A DNA stretch of 46,746 bases from the NCBI RefSeq assembly GCF_009932395.1, contig NZ_LSRS01000009.1, positions 19,455 to 66,200 on the forward strand, read 5' to 3'. Each line of letters opens with the position of its first letter. Position 1 is the stretch's first letter. Under the pieces are notes generated by a model, which had not been told where the DNA came from, did no database searches, and saw only the letters and a program-made list of their open reading frames with translations. The DNA is from Sporotomaculum syntrophicum (GTDB lineage Bacteria; Bacillota; Desulfotomaculia; Desulfotomaculales; Desulfallaceae). The position numbers were made by a program, and so were the translations under genes. Positions 33,140 to 42,689 of this stretch are shown piece by piece.

Positions 33140-34744
33140 ATGGCTAATAAGTTACTGAATAAGCAAACAGTGTTGCAGGGTGCTCTAACACTGACCGTTT
33201 CCTGGATGATCATTAGAGTTTTAGGCGCGGTTTACCGCATCCCACTGGGTCGTTTGCTAGGGGATGAGGGGCTGGGGATCTATGCTGTGCCCAACCAAAT
33301 TTATTTACTATTTTTCACTCTTTCTGCAGCTGGCATACCTGTGGCCGTGGCCAGTATTGTTTCTGAAAAAATGGCTCTGGGGCACTACCGCGATGCGATA
33401 CGTACCTTCCGGGTAGCCCGGGCTTCCATGCTAGTACTGGGTGTCACCTTTGCGCTGTTGCTATTCTTTGGAGCGAACTGGCTTATCAAGAGCGGCCTGG
33501 TACAGATACCTGAATCTTACCTGGGTATGCTGGCCATTGCCCCGGTGATATTTTTTGCTGCGTTAACTTCCGCCTACCGGGGGCTCTTCCAGGGACTACA
33601 AAATATGCGAGCAGTGGCTTATTCGCAGCTAGCCGACCAGGTGTTATTGGTAGTGGGTACATTGCTGTTCAGTTACCTGCTACTGCCGCATGGCCTATCT
33701 GTTGCCGCTGCCGGGGCTAACTTCGGTGCTGTGCCCGGGGCGGTGGGGGCTACGCTGATGCTGGTTTTCCTTTACCACTGGCAGCGCCGGGATATGTTGG
33801 AGCTGGCCAGCCAGGATTTATCCGGAGCCAGGGAAGGCACGCTGTCCCTACTCAAGCGGATATTTAGCGTGGCCATACCGGTATCGTTTGCTTCGGTGGC
33901 CATGTCCATTACCCATCTAATTGACCAGTGGCTCATTATCGACCGATTGCAGTTTGCCGGCTACAGCCACCAGCAGTCCGTTGCCCTGTTCGGGCAATAT
34001 AACCAAATGGCTATGGCCTTTATCAATATCTCACTCGCCCTGGCTGTTTCACTGGGAGCCAGTCTGGTGCCATCAGTAGCGGAGTTTTTCGCGCTGCAAA
34101 ATATGGAACGCATCAGGTCTCAATTGACACAAGCGCTGAGGCTGTCCATTATATTTTCCCTGCCCGCCACGGCCGGCCTGTATTTGCTGGCTCCCCAGCT
34201 AACCGAGCTGTTGTTTGCGGAAGCGGCCGCCGGGGTACCCCTGGCTGCTGTGTCTGCTGTAGTGGTCTTTTGGTCAGTACACCTGGTTACGGCGGGAGCT
34301 CTGCAGGGCATGGGCAAGGCTATAGTGCCTGTGCGAAACCTGGTTATCGGCATAGTATTTGAAGTAGCTATTGCTTATTACTTAACTCCGGTCCTGGGGA
34401 TCCGGGCTGCAGCTTATGGAACAGTGGTAATATTTATAGTTTCCTCGCTGCTCAATATAATCGCGCTGTCTCGCCTAGTGGGTATGCGGTTTAACCTATG
34501 GGAAGCACTATCCCGGTCAGTGCTGGCTACTCTCTGTATGTCTGCCGGTGTACTGGCTGTTTTCTGGGTAAGTGCTATGAAAATAGGGGGGAATACCTGG
34601 CCTACTCTGCTGGCTGTGCTGACCGGTGCGGTGCTGTACCCCATAACGCTGATCTGCCTTGGTGGTGTGCGGTCCGAAGATGTGCGCCGCCTGCCCGGTG
34701 GTAGACGGGTGGCTGGTTTTCTCGAAAAGATCGGGAGAGGGTAA
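33140..34744 (+). CDS. SpoVB/MurJ-family lipid flippase
   Basis: The 534-residue protein has about 14 hydrophobic segments and the MATE/MOP-type sequence of the SpoVB group: RVLGAVYRIPLGRLLGDEGLGIYAVPNQIY (26-55), AYRGLFQGLQNM, and the SVAIPVSFASVAMSITHLIDQWLI stretch. In Bacillus, SpoVB helps make spore cortex, and paralogues flip lipid II or polysaccharide lipids. It sits in the inner membrane. The ATG follows GGGAG. It is convergent with the ABC-F gene, only ten bases apart. Which lipid it moves cannot be told. Confidence 0.88.
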   Translation: MANKLLNKQTVLQGALTLTVSWMIIRVLGAVYRIPLGRLLGDEGLGIYAVPNQIYLLFFTLSAAGIPVAVASIVSEKMALGHYRDAIRTFRVARASMLVLGVTFALLLFFGANWLIKSGLVQIPESYLGMLAIAPVIFFAALTSAYRGLFQGLQNMRAVAYSQLADQVLLVVGTLLFSYLLLPHGLSVAAAGANFGAVPGAVGATLMLVFLYHWQRRDMLELASQDLSGAREGTLSLLKRIFSVAIPVSFASVAMSITHLIDQWLIIDRLQFAGYSHQQSVALFGQYNQMAMAFINISLALAVSLGASLVPSVAEFFALQNMERIRSQLTQALRLSIIFSLPATAGLYLLAPQLTELLFAEAAAGVPLAAVSAVVVFWSVHLVTAGALQGMGKAIVPVRNLVIGIVFEVAIAYYLTPVLGIRAAAYGTVVIFIVSSLLNIIALSRLVGMRFNLWEALSRSVLATLCMSAGVLAVFWVSAMKIGGNTWPTLLAVLTGAVLYPITLICLGGVRSEDVRRLPGGRRVAGFLEKIGRG

Positions 34745-34753
34745 CGGTGGAGT

Positions 34754-36646
34754 TTAAGCCTGACCCCTGATTTTTTCAGCTAGCTCATTTAGGTAAACCC
34801 ACCTATCCAGCTTCTCTTGGAGCTGCTTGTCTAATTCTTCCTTCTCTGCTACCAACTGCTGTAAAAGGACGTAATCAGCGGTGGCTTCGTTAATTTGGCT
34901 TTGCAGTTGTGTTATATTCTTTTCCAGTCCGGCGATGATAGCGTCTATGTCCGCATATTCTTTTTGCTCCTGATAGGTAAACTTAAGCTTAGTGTTTTTT
35001 ATTCCTTTTTGCTCTTCCTGCTTTTTGGGGGCAGTAACGCGATTATTTGCTTTATTGTTGGCCTGTTCACTGCGTTTCTCCCGGTAATCTGAATAGTTAC
35101 CGGTGTATTGCACAATATAGCCGTCTCCCTCAAAGGACAGAATTTTTTCTGCCATACGGTCTAAAAAATACCTATCGTGGGAAGCAGCCAGCACAGCACC
35201 GTTAAATTCATCCAGGTAATCTTCCAAAATGGATAGCGTTGCTATATCCAGGTCATTGGTTGGTTCGTCCAATAGCAATATATTGGGTGCTTCCATCAGC
35301 ACCCTGAGCAGGTACAGTCTTCTTTTCTCCCCGCCGGAGAGCTTTTCAATCAGGCTCCGCTGCAGGGCAGGAGGGAACAAAAACCGCTCCAACATTTGCG
35401 AGGCCGTTATGGTATGTCCATCTGACGTGTTTAACAGCTCCGCCCCTTCCTTAATGTATTCAATAACTCTTAAATTACCGTCGATATGCTGAATTTCTTG
35501 GGAGTAATATCCAATCTTAACCGTTTTCCCTGTATCCACTGTGCCGCTGTCCGGCTGCACCCGGCCGCACATGATGTTTAAAAGGGTGGACTTGCCGCTC
35601 CCGTTAGGACCAACGATGCCGACTCGGTCGTTTCTGGCTAACTTGAAGCTGAAGTTATCTATTACCCGGGTACCGCCCAATGTTTTGCATACCTGTTCCA
35701 GCTCAATGGTCTTCTTGCCCAGGCGACTGGAAGCCACGGATATTTGCAGCTGCTCCTCTTTCTGGATAACGGGCTGGCTGTTTAACTTGTGGTAGCGGTC
35801 TATTCTGGCTTTCTGCTTGGTGGATCTGGCTTTGGCTCCTTTTTTTAACCAGGCCAGCTCTTTTCTGAGCAGCCGCTGTCTTTTTAGCTCAGAGGATTGC
35901 TCCATTTCTTCTCGTTCAAGTTGTTTCTCCAGGTAGTAGCTGTAATTACCTTTGTATATATAAAGACTACCTCTGTCCAGCTCAATAATCTGGTTGGCCA
36001 CCCGGTCTAAGAAATACCGGTCATGGGTAATCATAAGCAATGAGCCTTTTCTTTTATTTAGGTATTGCTCCAGCCAGTCGATGGCTTCATTGTCCAGGTG
36101 GTTGGTCGGTTCATCTAAAATGAGTAAATCTGCCGGTTTGACCAGTGCCGCTGCCAGCGCGATTCTTTTTTTCTGTCCGCCGGATAGCGTGCTGATAAGG
36201 ACATTAAATTCACTTATGCCCAGTCTGGTCAAGATGGACTGCGCTTCACTTTCCAAGTTCCAGGCGTTCAGGGCATCCATGTCGCGGGTAAGCTGCATAA
36301 TTTGCTCGTTGGAGGTAGCAGGGTTGTTAAGGGCAGCCGTATATTCCCTGATTAATTTCATTAACGGGCTATCACCTTTGAAAACCTGCTCCAGTACCGT
36401 AGCCTGGTCATCAAAATCAGGATTTTGAGGCAGGTAGGCTATTTGCATGTTATTACCTTTAGTTACCTGTCCCTCGTCTGCTTGCTCCACACCGGCAATA
36501 ATTTTCAGCAGTGTGGACTTGCCGGTGCCGTTAATACCGATTAACCCAAGCTTATCTCTATCATTTAAGCTGATATTGACATGGTTGAGCAGCATTTTAT
36601 CACTATAACTTTTAGAAAGATTTTCTGCAATTAATAAGCTCATCAT
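34754..36646 (-). CDS. ABC-F family ATPase
   Basis: The 630-residue protein has two ABC domains and no membrane segment. Walker A motifs are GINGTGKS (37-44) and GPNGSGKS in the second half; signatures are LSGGQKKR and LSGGEKRR; Walker B segments are LLILDEPTNHLD and ILLLDEPTNDLD. A charged linker (near 240-300) and a C-terminal coiled coil (about 560-625) are typical of the Uup/YdiF type. ABC-F proteins bind the ribosome and affect translation or give antibiotic protection; the sequence does not tell which. Start ATG-ATG follows AAAGGG. Confidence 0.9.
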   Translation of the reverse strand: MMSLLIAENLSKSYSDKMLLNHVNISLNDRDKLGLIGINGTGKSTLLKIIAGVEQADEGQVTKGNNMQIAYLPQNPDFDDQATVLEQVFKGDSPLMKLIREYTAALNNPATSNEQIMQLTRDMDALNAWNLESEAQSILTRLGISEFNVLISTLSGGQKKRIALAAALVKPADLLILDEPTNHLDNEAIDWLEQYLNKRKGSLLMITHDRYFLDRVANQIIELDRGSLYIYKGNYSYYLEKQLEREEMEQSSELKRQRLLRKELAWLKKGAKARSTKQKARIDRYHKLNSQPVIQKEEQLQISVASSRLGKKTIELEQVCKTLGGTRVIDNFSFKLARNDRVGIVGPNGSGKSTLLNIMCGRVQPDSGTVDTGKTVKIGYYSQEIQHIDGNLRVIEYIKEGAELLNTSDGHTITASQMLERFLFPPALQRSLIEKLSGGEKRRLYLLRVLMEAPNILLLDEPTNDLDIATLSILEDYLDEFNGAVLAASHDRYFLDRMAEKILSFEGDGYIVQYTGNYSDYREKRSEQANNKANNRVTAPKKQEEQKGIKNTKLKFTYQEQKEYADIDAIIAGLEKNITQLQSQINEATADYVLLQQLVAEKEELDKQLQEKLDRWVYLNELAEKIRGQA

Positions 36647-36769
36647 GTACCCTTTCTTTATGGCTCATTACAATACAGGGACGTTATTGGTCAGTAATTA
36701 TGATAGCCTGTCCGGCTTAAGGCAGCGACAGGCTAAACAATTAAGCAATATGCGAAAAAAGTAGCGGTA

Positions 36770-37057
36770 TTAGAAAGACGGTTTTCTAAAAGGGATTACT
36801 TTACCGCCACCGGTGCGTTTGGGTGCCGGTGGTTGGCAGGATTGGCAACTGCCACAGCCTGAGGCAAAGCCAACAAATATTTTGCGCCAGGATACCTGCC
36901 ATTTCTCACCGATCTGTTCAAGCTTGGTTTCCACTTCGTATTGGGGACCATGGGGCTCACAGGCCAGCCTGGCTTCGGTAGTAGCCACAATATTGGCGGT
37001 TTTTAATGCTTTTTCCTCAGTATCAAATAAATTTTTTAAGGTTACCCATTCTTCCAT
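36770..37057 (-). CDS. Uncharacterised 95-residue protein with CxxCxxC motif
   Basis: The protein has an N-terminal helical region with EEKALKTANIVATTEARLACEP and a beta-type middle (YEVETKLEQIGEKWQVSWRKIF). A Cys cluster CGSCQSC (68-74) follows, then a Pro/Lys-rich end (PPAPKRTGGGKVIPF). The start follows an AGGGAGAG site. I do not recognise the family; three evenly spaced cysteines could bind a metal. It is a lone gene upstream of the ABC-F gene on the same strand. Confidence 0.7.
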   Translation of the reverse strand: MEEWVTLKNLFDTEEKALKTANIVATTEARLACEPHGPQYEVETKLEQIGEKWQVSWRKIFVGFASGCGSCQSCQPPAPKRTGGGKVIPFRKPSF

Positions 37058-37149
37058 AATATAAATCTCTCCCTGTTAATATCTTCTCTATTATCATAAC
37101 CGATTAATATAAAATACTTCAATGATATTATAAAAATTACTCGAATGTT

Positions 37150-38058
37150 TTAAAACCAGTAACCTAAGGTTAGCCCAGCGGCCAACAATAGACCGAAAAT
37201 AGTATTGGTTTGGGCGGTAGCTTGCATGGCCGGCATCATTTCCACCGCTAAACTTTTGCCACGGAAGCCCAGCACAGCCAGCCGTGCTTTGGGGATACTA
37301 CCTAGGGCCAGTAATGACCATGGTGTGACGATCTTCAGCAGTACTAAACCGGTAAGCCAAAGAAAGGCAAAGGTAAATACTATCGCCAGCAGAGTGATGG
37401 CATTATCCCTGCCCAGCAGGATGGGCACGGTGTGGCGACCCTTGTCCCGATCACCGTCCAGGTCACGGATATTATTGGAAAGCATTATGTTCCCTATGAG
37501 CACGGTAATGGGAACGGAAATCAGCACACTTTCTAATGATACAGTGCCGGTTTGAATAAAGAAAGAAATCAGGATAATGGTCATGCCCATTAACACTCCC
37601 GACAGAATCTCGCCCAGCGGGGTATAGGCAATGGGCCAGGGACCACCGGTATAAAGGTAACCGGCTGCCATGCAGGCAAGACCAACAGCGGCAAGCCACC
37701 AGCTGCTCGCAGCGCAGATATAGAAGCCCAGGATAATAGCGACGCCATAAAAAGCCAGGGCTATATTTAGAACGGTAGACGCCGGCACACCGTCCCGGAC
37801 GATGGTGCCGCCGATGCCTACGGATTCAGCAGTGTCCAGTCCTTTAACGTAATCGAAGTATTCATTAAACATATTAGTGGCTGCTTGGATAATTAATGAG
37901 GCCAACAGCATAGCCAGAAATAGGGGCAAGTTAACTTGTCCTTCTTGCAGAGCTAGTGCTGTGCCAACTGACACGGGAACAAAGGCGGCGGTTAGGGTAT
38001 GTGGCCGTAATAACCTCCACCATACCTGCCAGTTAGCTTTTTTGCGCGATTGAACCAT
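37150..38058 (-). CDS. menA: 1,4-dihydroxy-2-naphthoate polyprenyltransferase MenA
   Basis: The ATG at 38058 follows AAAGGTGA; a GTG nine bases upstream lies inside the RBS. The 302-residue protein is a UbiA-family membrane prenyltransferase with about eight helices. The first Asp motif is NMFNEYFDYVKGLDT and the second NNIRDLDGDRDKGRHTVPILLG, which match MenA. It joins a polyprenyl tail to dihydroxynaphthoate in menaquinone synthesis. No other men genes are in the window. The gene upstream in the same direction encodes a ThDP oxidase-like enzyme, 230 bases away with a terminator between them. Confidence 0.9.
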   Translation of the reverse strand: MVQSRKKANWQVWWRLLRPHTLTAAFVPVSVGTALALQEGQVNLPLFLAMLLASLIIQAATNMFNEYFDYVKGLDTAESVGIGGTIVRDGVPASTVLNIALAFYGVAIILGFYICAASSWWLAAVGLACMAAGYLYTGGPWPIAYTPLGEILSGVLMGMTIILISFFIQTGTVSLESVLISVPITVLIGNIMLSNNIRDLDGDRDKGRHTVPILLGRDNAITLLAIVFTFAFLWLTGLVLLKIVTPWSLLALGSIPKARLAVLGFRGKSLAVEMMPAMQATAQTNTIFGLLLAAGLTLGYWF

Positions 38059-38179
38059 TAACTTCACCTTTCGTTGATCAGTATGAAACTGGTTATTAGC
38101 ATATATTTATTTCGTATAGTTTATTATAGCATTTTATCGTATGCTGATTAAATAAAAACGATTTATAAAACTTTTAAAC

Positions 38180-38227
38180 AAAACGGGTTTATATCTTTTC
38201 GACTTAAAAAAGATTATATACCCGTTT
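38180..38227 (-). terminator. Long inverted repeat after the ThDP enzyme gene
   Basis: AAACGGGTTTATATCTTTT and AAAAGATTATATACCCGTTT form a stem of about 18 pairs with small bulges. On the minus strand it ends in CCCGTTTTGTTT. It is 63 bases after the stop at 38290, which is rather far. Confidence 0.6.
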
Positions 38228-38289
38228 AATACATTGCGTAACTGTTCAACATCGGACATAAGTTTTAGTTCGGAAAAATTGTAGCCAGG

Positions 38290-39903
38290 TTATGAAGGCA
38301 TAGCCGTTCCCCGCACTGCCAAGTCAGCTACTTGTACATCCACTATTGTGGGTAGCTCGTTGTTTATGGCTGACTGTAGTACGTTATGTAACTCATCGGC
38401 ATGCTCCACATTATATCCTTTCCCACCGCAGCATTCAGCGAATTTGGCGAAATCCGGGTTTAATAACGATGTTCCTTTGGGTGTAAGACCGCCGGCCAGC
38501 ATTTTGTTCTTTTCCATTGCTAGAGTGCGGTTATTCATAACAACCACCGTAATCGGCAGCTTATATTTAACGGCTGTAAGGAAATCTCCCATATTCATTG
38601 ACAAGCCGCCGTCACCCACCAGAGCTAGTACCTTTTGGTCGGGACAGTTAATCTTAGCGGCTAGAGCTGCAGGCAGGCCAAAACCCATCGAACGCCATTT
38701 GCCGGATACTAAAACACGCTGCTGAGTAGGCCGGAAAACCCGGCCAAACCACACGGTGTGATCGCCAGTATCCAGGCAGATGATGGTGTCATCTGTAACC
38801 GAGTTTTGTACAGCTCTCACTACTGCAGCCGGATGAACCGGGGAGCCGGGCGTGTTTACTTCTTGTTCAAGCTGATTAAGCCAGTTTTCAGTTTCTTGTT
38901 TAATAGCATAAACCCACTCCTGTTTGGGGGTTAATGAGGCTCGCTCTAAGATATATTGCAAAACCGATTCGGTATTACCAACCACGCCATAGGACACCGG
39001 CGTGGTTGCTCCGATGTCGGAGGGGTTTGGGGCTATCTGGATGATGGATATTTGGCGGGGCACATACTTTTGTGGCCACCAATTCGCTCCGGCCACCAGA
39101 CACAAATCTGCCTGGCCTAACAGTTTGGTTGCAGCAGGGCTGCCGGCATGCCCCAGCCCGCCGACGTACAACGGCTGAGCGCGGTCGAAGGCTCCCATGC
39201 CTTGTAGCGTAGTAATTACCGCAGCTCCCCAGCGGACAGACAGTTCCGCCAGTAAAGCCCCGGCCGGACGCCCTCCTTCGCCGATAAGAATCACAGGGCG
39301 GTTGGCCTGCTCCAGCATTGTCACGGCACCATCGAGCACCTGGGATGATGACGCTGGATACGTATTAAGATATGGGGCAGGTGGTAAAATCTCAGCATCG
39401 CAGGGCATGGGCAGCACATCCATAGGCACACTGACATGGGACACTGATCGCCCGGTGACCGCGATACGGTAAGCCTTACCTAAGATATCCGTCGTGTTGG
39501 CCTGGTCGCAGAGCAGGGAAGTATAAGCAGCCAGAGGCCTAAACAATGATTGTTGATCTATATACTGTTTAGCATTAGTTCCGATGTTTCTGCGTGCAAC
39601 CTGCCCGGTAATGGCCAGCACAGGCACCCTGTCCGTATAGGCATCAGCCAGGCCGTTTAACAGGTGCAGTGTACCGGGACCGCCATCTGTCAGGCATACT
39701 CCTAATCCGTCGGTTAGCTTGGCCTGGGCTGAGGCCATAAAAGCCGCTGTTTCCTCATGGCGTACCTGGTAAAATTCAATTTGGGATTGGCGAGCCAGGG
39801 CATCGAAAAGGTGGAATACGTTATCTCCGATGAACCCGTAAATTTTTTTCACACCCCAGGCGGCAAGCTGTTCTAGAATGATTTCGGCAACGTTTCTTGG
39901 CAT
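38290..39903 (-). CDS. ThDP-dependent pyruvate oxidase/acetolactate synthase-like enzyme
   Basis: The 537-residue protein has the three-domain ThDP-enzyme layout. The Pyr domain has the catalytic Glu (VRHEETAAFMA), the middle domain is a Rossmann-type fold (VILIGEGGRPAG), and the PP domain has the ThDP motif GDGGLSMNMGDFLTAVKYKLPITVVVMNN. It resembles pyruvate oxidase (PoxB) more than acetolactate synthase in overall character, but the assignment by eye is not firm. FAD binding is likely in this group. If it is a quinone-linked pyruvate oxidase, it would send electrons to menaquinone. ATG follows GGAGGAC. Confidence 0.8.
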   Translation of the reverse strand: MPRNVAEIILEQLAAWGVKKIYGFIGDNVFHLFDALARQSQIEFYQVRHEETAAFMASAQAKLTDGLGVCLTDGGPGTLHLLNGLADAYTDRVPVLAITGQVARRNIGTNAKQYIDQQSLFRPLAAYTSLLCDQANTTDILGKAYRIAVTGRSVSHVSVPMDVLPMPCDAEILPPAPYLNTYPASSSQVLDGAVTMLEQANRPVILIGEGGRPAGALLAELSVRWGAAVITTLQGMGAFDRAQPLYVGGLGHAGSPAATKLLGQADLCLVAGANWWPQKYVPRQISIIQIAPNPSDIGATTPVSYGVVGNTESVLQYILERASLTPKQEWVYAIKQETENWLNQLEQEVNTPGSPVHPAAVVRAVQNSVTDDTIICLDTGDHTVWFGRVFRPTQQRVLVSGKWRSMGFGLPAALAAKINCPDQKVLALVGDGGLSMNMGDFLTAVKYKLPITVVVMNNRTLAMEKNKMLAGGLTPKGTSLLNPDFAKFAECCGGKGYNVEHADELHNVLQSAINNELPTIVDVQVADLAVRGTAMPS

Positions 39904-40109
39904 ATTTAGTCCTCCAGTGGTTTGTTATCCCTGGGTTATTTTTTTATTTTATCGGTAAAAATATTACATCTTTAATCGCGTTTTTTAGATTAATTACTTT
40001 AACTGATGTTATCGAAAGTACTACAGCCTGCCGTTGATAAGTAGAAATAAACAAAAAATCCTAGCAATAGCGCTATCATGTGTTTTTTTCATGTTTTGCT
40101 TCTCTGCTA
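39904..40109. other. 206-base intergenic region
   Basis: No gene is visible. A weak hairpin (around 40064-40080) precedes a T run near 40081-40090 and may help end the DUF4349 transcript; it is not strong. Confidence 0.35.
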
Positions 40110-40991
40110 TTATTGTTTCTCATCACTGCTTTTTTTTATCGCTAGTCTTGCTTTATATAACCGGTAGGTGAGGTAACCACCCAGTGCCAAAATTGGTATA
40201 TATGGCACTAATATAACCGCCAGTACAAGTAAATCCTGAACTAGGTTGCTCATGCCGTTGACACCACGCTGCCATCCGGCTTGTAGACGCTGGACGAAAG
40301 GTTCCCTAAGGGTTTCGCCGGTGGGTAAGCTCTGGGGTGAACGTAGTTCCAGGTTTATGGTGGCTAAGTCCACCTGGCTGTTTAGCAACTTTAGCCTAGC
40401 CTCAAAGGATTCGATTTCACCGCGCACCCGGGTTAGCTGATTCTCAATTTCTAACATATCTTTAACCGTGTTAGCCTTGCTCAGCAGCTCTAGGTATCTT
40501 TCCTCCTGTTTTTTCAAGTTGTTCTTGCGGGCTTCAGCGTCGTAATACTCTTCAGCGACATCCTGCCGAGTAATGTTCTTTTTTTCAACCTGCCCCAGGG
40601 CTTCTAATCGGGGCAAAGACTCATCTATCATTTCTGCGGACAGGCGCAAAACTAAACTACCCCGGGGCTGTTCGTTGGTATGCCAAAGGTTGGCCGTTTG
40701 TATATAACCGTCAACTTTCTTTAGTATGTTTTCTATTTCTATGACCGTTTTATCGACGTCGTACACAATAAGCACCAGGTTTACGGTGGTAATAATTTTT
40801 TTCTGCATGCTAGATTGCCTGTCTTCCTTTGCCTCTGTTTTTTCCCTTTGTTCGGTAGACATATCAGCAGTCTGATTAGCATACTGGCCACTCGGGGTAA
40901 CTGATTCGTTTGTGTTCTTGGTTGCACTGCCGCAGCCGCTAACCGTCAATAGGAGCAAAACAGCAAGCGTGAACAATAATAGCTTCCGCAT
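40110..40991 (-). CDS. DUF4349 lipoprotein
   Basis: The ATG at 40991 follows GGAAGG, giving 293 residues. A signal peptide with lipobox TVSGC (Cys20) starts it. A DUF4349 domain covers about 65-240, including a coiled-coil region (EEYYDAEARKNNLKKQEERYLELL and a LEIENQLTRVRGEIESFEARL stretch). One transmembrane segment is near 245-275 (DLLVLAVILVPYIPILALGGYL), with a basic tail. The role of DUF4349 is unknown. The protein would be lipid-anchored at one end and membrane-spanning at the other. Confidence 0.85.
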   Translation of the reverse strand: MRKLLLFTLAVLLLLTVSGCGSATKNTNESVTPSGQYANQTADMSTEQREKTEAKEDRQSSMQKKIITTVNLVLIVYDVDKTVIEIENILKKVDGYIQTANLWHTNEQPRGSLVLRLSAEMIDESLPRLEALGQVEKKNITRQDVAEEYYDAEARKNNLKKQEERYLELLSKANTVKDMLEIENQLTRVRGEIESFEARLKLLNSQVDLATINLELRSPQSLPTGETLREPFVQRLQAGWQRGVNGMSNLVQDLLVLAVILVPYIPILALGGYLTYRLYKARLAIKKSSDEKQ

Positions 40992-41214
40992 TAAAAACAC
41001 CTTCCTTTTTTATCTAGAGCCAAATACATCGCCTCCGGGAAGTCTTGATTCTTGAGGCTTATAGTTAATAACTTAGACGAGCAAAGGTCAAAATAGTTCT
41101 CCGCTATATGGAAATAAAGCAAACGACGAACCTTACTGAATTATCAAATAAATTGGTGTTTTTTAATATAATATTGTATAATAAAGGCAGTAAATCGGAA
41201 GGGAGATGTATAAA

Positions 41215-41667
41215 ATGTCATACAAAATTGAAATGTATGAGCAAGCGGCCCAACCTGTTCTGTCAATTCGGACCAGGGCTGCGGTGGGGGACCTGCCGCA
41301 AGTGTTTGGTGCAGCCTTTGGTGCTATTATGAAATACCTCGGGGAACTGGGCGAGAATCCCTCCGGGGAGCCGTTTGCTGCTTACTATAACATGGACATG
41401 CAGGATCTGGACTTGGAAATAGGTTTTCCAGTCAATAAAGTTCTCCCGGGAAAAAATGATATTAAACCTAGTGAAATACCGGCCGGTAAACAGGTATCCT
41501 GTATCCATAAAGGCCCGTACAGTCAGGTTGAACCCGTTTATAATGCGATGATGCGATGGATAGAAGAAAATGGGTACACACCAACCGGGGTGGCTTATGA
41601 GTTTTATTTGAACGACGTACCAGAGGAAAGTGAACTCCTGACCAGAGTAGTCTTCCCTGTTTTATAG
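41215..41667 (+). CDS. GyrI-like/AraC effector-binding domain protein
   Basis: The ATG at 41215 lies nine bases after GGGAG, giving 150 residues. It matches the GyrI-like/SOUL-type effector-binding fold: RTRAAVGDLPQVFGAAFGAIMKYLGELG, then YYNMDMQDLDLEIGFPV, AGKQVSCIHKGPYSQVEPVYNAMMRWIEENGY, and a final YEFYLNDV stretch. It has no HTH part. Such stand-alone domains bind small organic molecules; a few hydrolyse or sequester drugs. It is a lone gene. Confidence 0.85.
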   Translation: MSYKIEMYEQAAQPVLSIRTRAAVGDLPQVFGAAFGAIMKYLGELGENPSGEPFAAYYNMDMQDLDLEIGFPVNKVLPGKNDIKPSEIPAGKQVSCIHKGPYSQVEPVYNAMMRWIEENGYTPTGVAYEFYLNDVPEESELLTRVVFPVL

Positions 41668-42014
41668 ATAAGCGGACAACAGCAGTTGCGGTCCTATGTT
41701 ACATAGACGGCTTATGATAAGTAATCAAACGATAACCTGCCAGTTGATTTAATGGTGGGGTTTTTTTTGTTGACTGGATTTGTATACAGGAATATTATCG
41801 TTTAAACGGTAATGTGCTAGTTAATTGTTTAAATTGATGTTAGCAACGGGTGATGCAATAAAAGAAGAAGGTTATATTTGAATTAGAGGTTTAAAGTATG
41901 TTTAATTTTAATTTCTAAAATTCAATCCATATTGTTTTTGCAAGGACCGTATTGGGGAACTGGACAAGCTGTCCCAGTAAACGCAAAAAGTACTTGTGCA
42001 ATAAAGTGAACATT
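41668..42014. other. 347-base region between gyrI-like and msrB
   Basis: No gene is visible. A bulged AACCTGCCA/TGGTGGGGTT stem followed by eight T residues (about 41729-41769) is a likely terminator for the GyrI-like gene. The rest is AT-rich with no clear element. Confidence 0.5.
41729..41769 (+). terminator. Likely terminator of the GyrI-like gene
   Basis: A bulged stem of about nine pairs (AACCTGCCA/TGGTGGGGTT) ends in an eight-base T run. Confidence 0.6.
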
Positions 42015-42689
42015 TTAATTAAAAAGATCTAGGTAATCCTTATATCCTTCTTTTTCTAGATCCTCCTTGGGAATAAACCGCAATGCTGCTGAGTTGATGC
42101 AGTAACGCAAACCTGTTTGTGCGGGACCATCCTTAAATACATGGCCTAAATGAGAATCGGCTTCTTTGCTTCTAACCTCTGTGCGGAGCATGTTATAGCT
42201 TTTGTCCATCTTTTCTTGGATTTTCTCCGGGTGAAGCGGTCTGGTGAAGCTAGGCCACCCGCACCCGGAATCAAATTTATCCTGGGAGCTAAACAGTGGT
42301 TCCCCGGATACTATATCCATATAAATACCTTCCTGCTCATGGTCCCAGTACTCATTATTGAAGGGCGGCTCTGTAGCGCTATTCTGAGTTACATCATATT
42401 GGAGTTTGGTTAGCCTATTCTTAAGTAATTCCCGCTCCACCTTTTCCCCCCAGTACTTCTCGAGGAAGCTGGCTCGTCCCGAGCCTAGGCGATACCTATC
42501 GTAATGCACAGGATTTTTTTTGTGGTAGTTTTGGTGGTATTCCTCAGCAGGGTAAAATCGGGAAGCTGCGATGATTTTAGTAGCAATTGGACGGTCAAAA
42601 CGACCGCTTTCAGCAAGTGCCTTTATTGATGCTACAGCCTTTCGCTTTTGCTTGGCTGGGAATAACCGCTGCTTATTTAAAGTAAGTCA
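42015..42689 (-). pseudogene. msrB: MsrA-MsrB fusion gene with most of MsrA deleted
   Basis: The frame is open from 42015 to a stop near 42690. Its first part encodes only the end of MsrA ([25 protein letters not shown]). The MsrA catalytic Cys motif GCFWC and the first roughly 100 residues are gone. The rest is a complete MsrB: CGWPSF with Cys83 and the catalytic [11 protein letters not shown] with Cys137, numbered from GTG 42509. The MsrB part could still be made from that GTG and would reduce methionine-R-sulfoxide. The remnant begins where the upstream gene ends (42677), which suggests a deletion joined the two. Confidence 0.75.
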
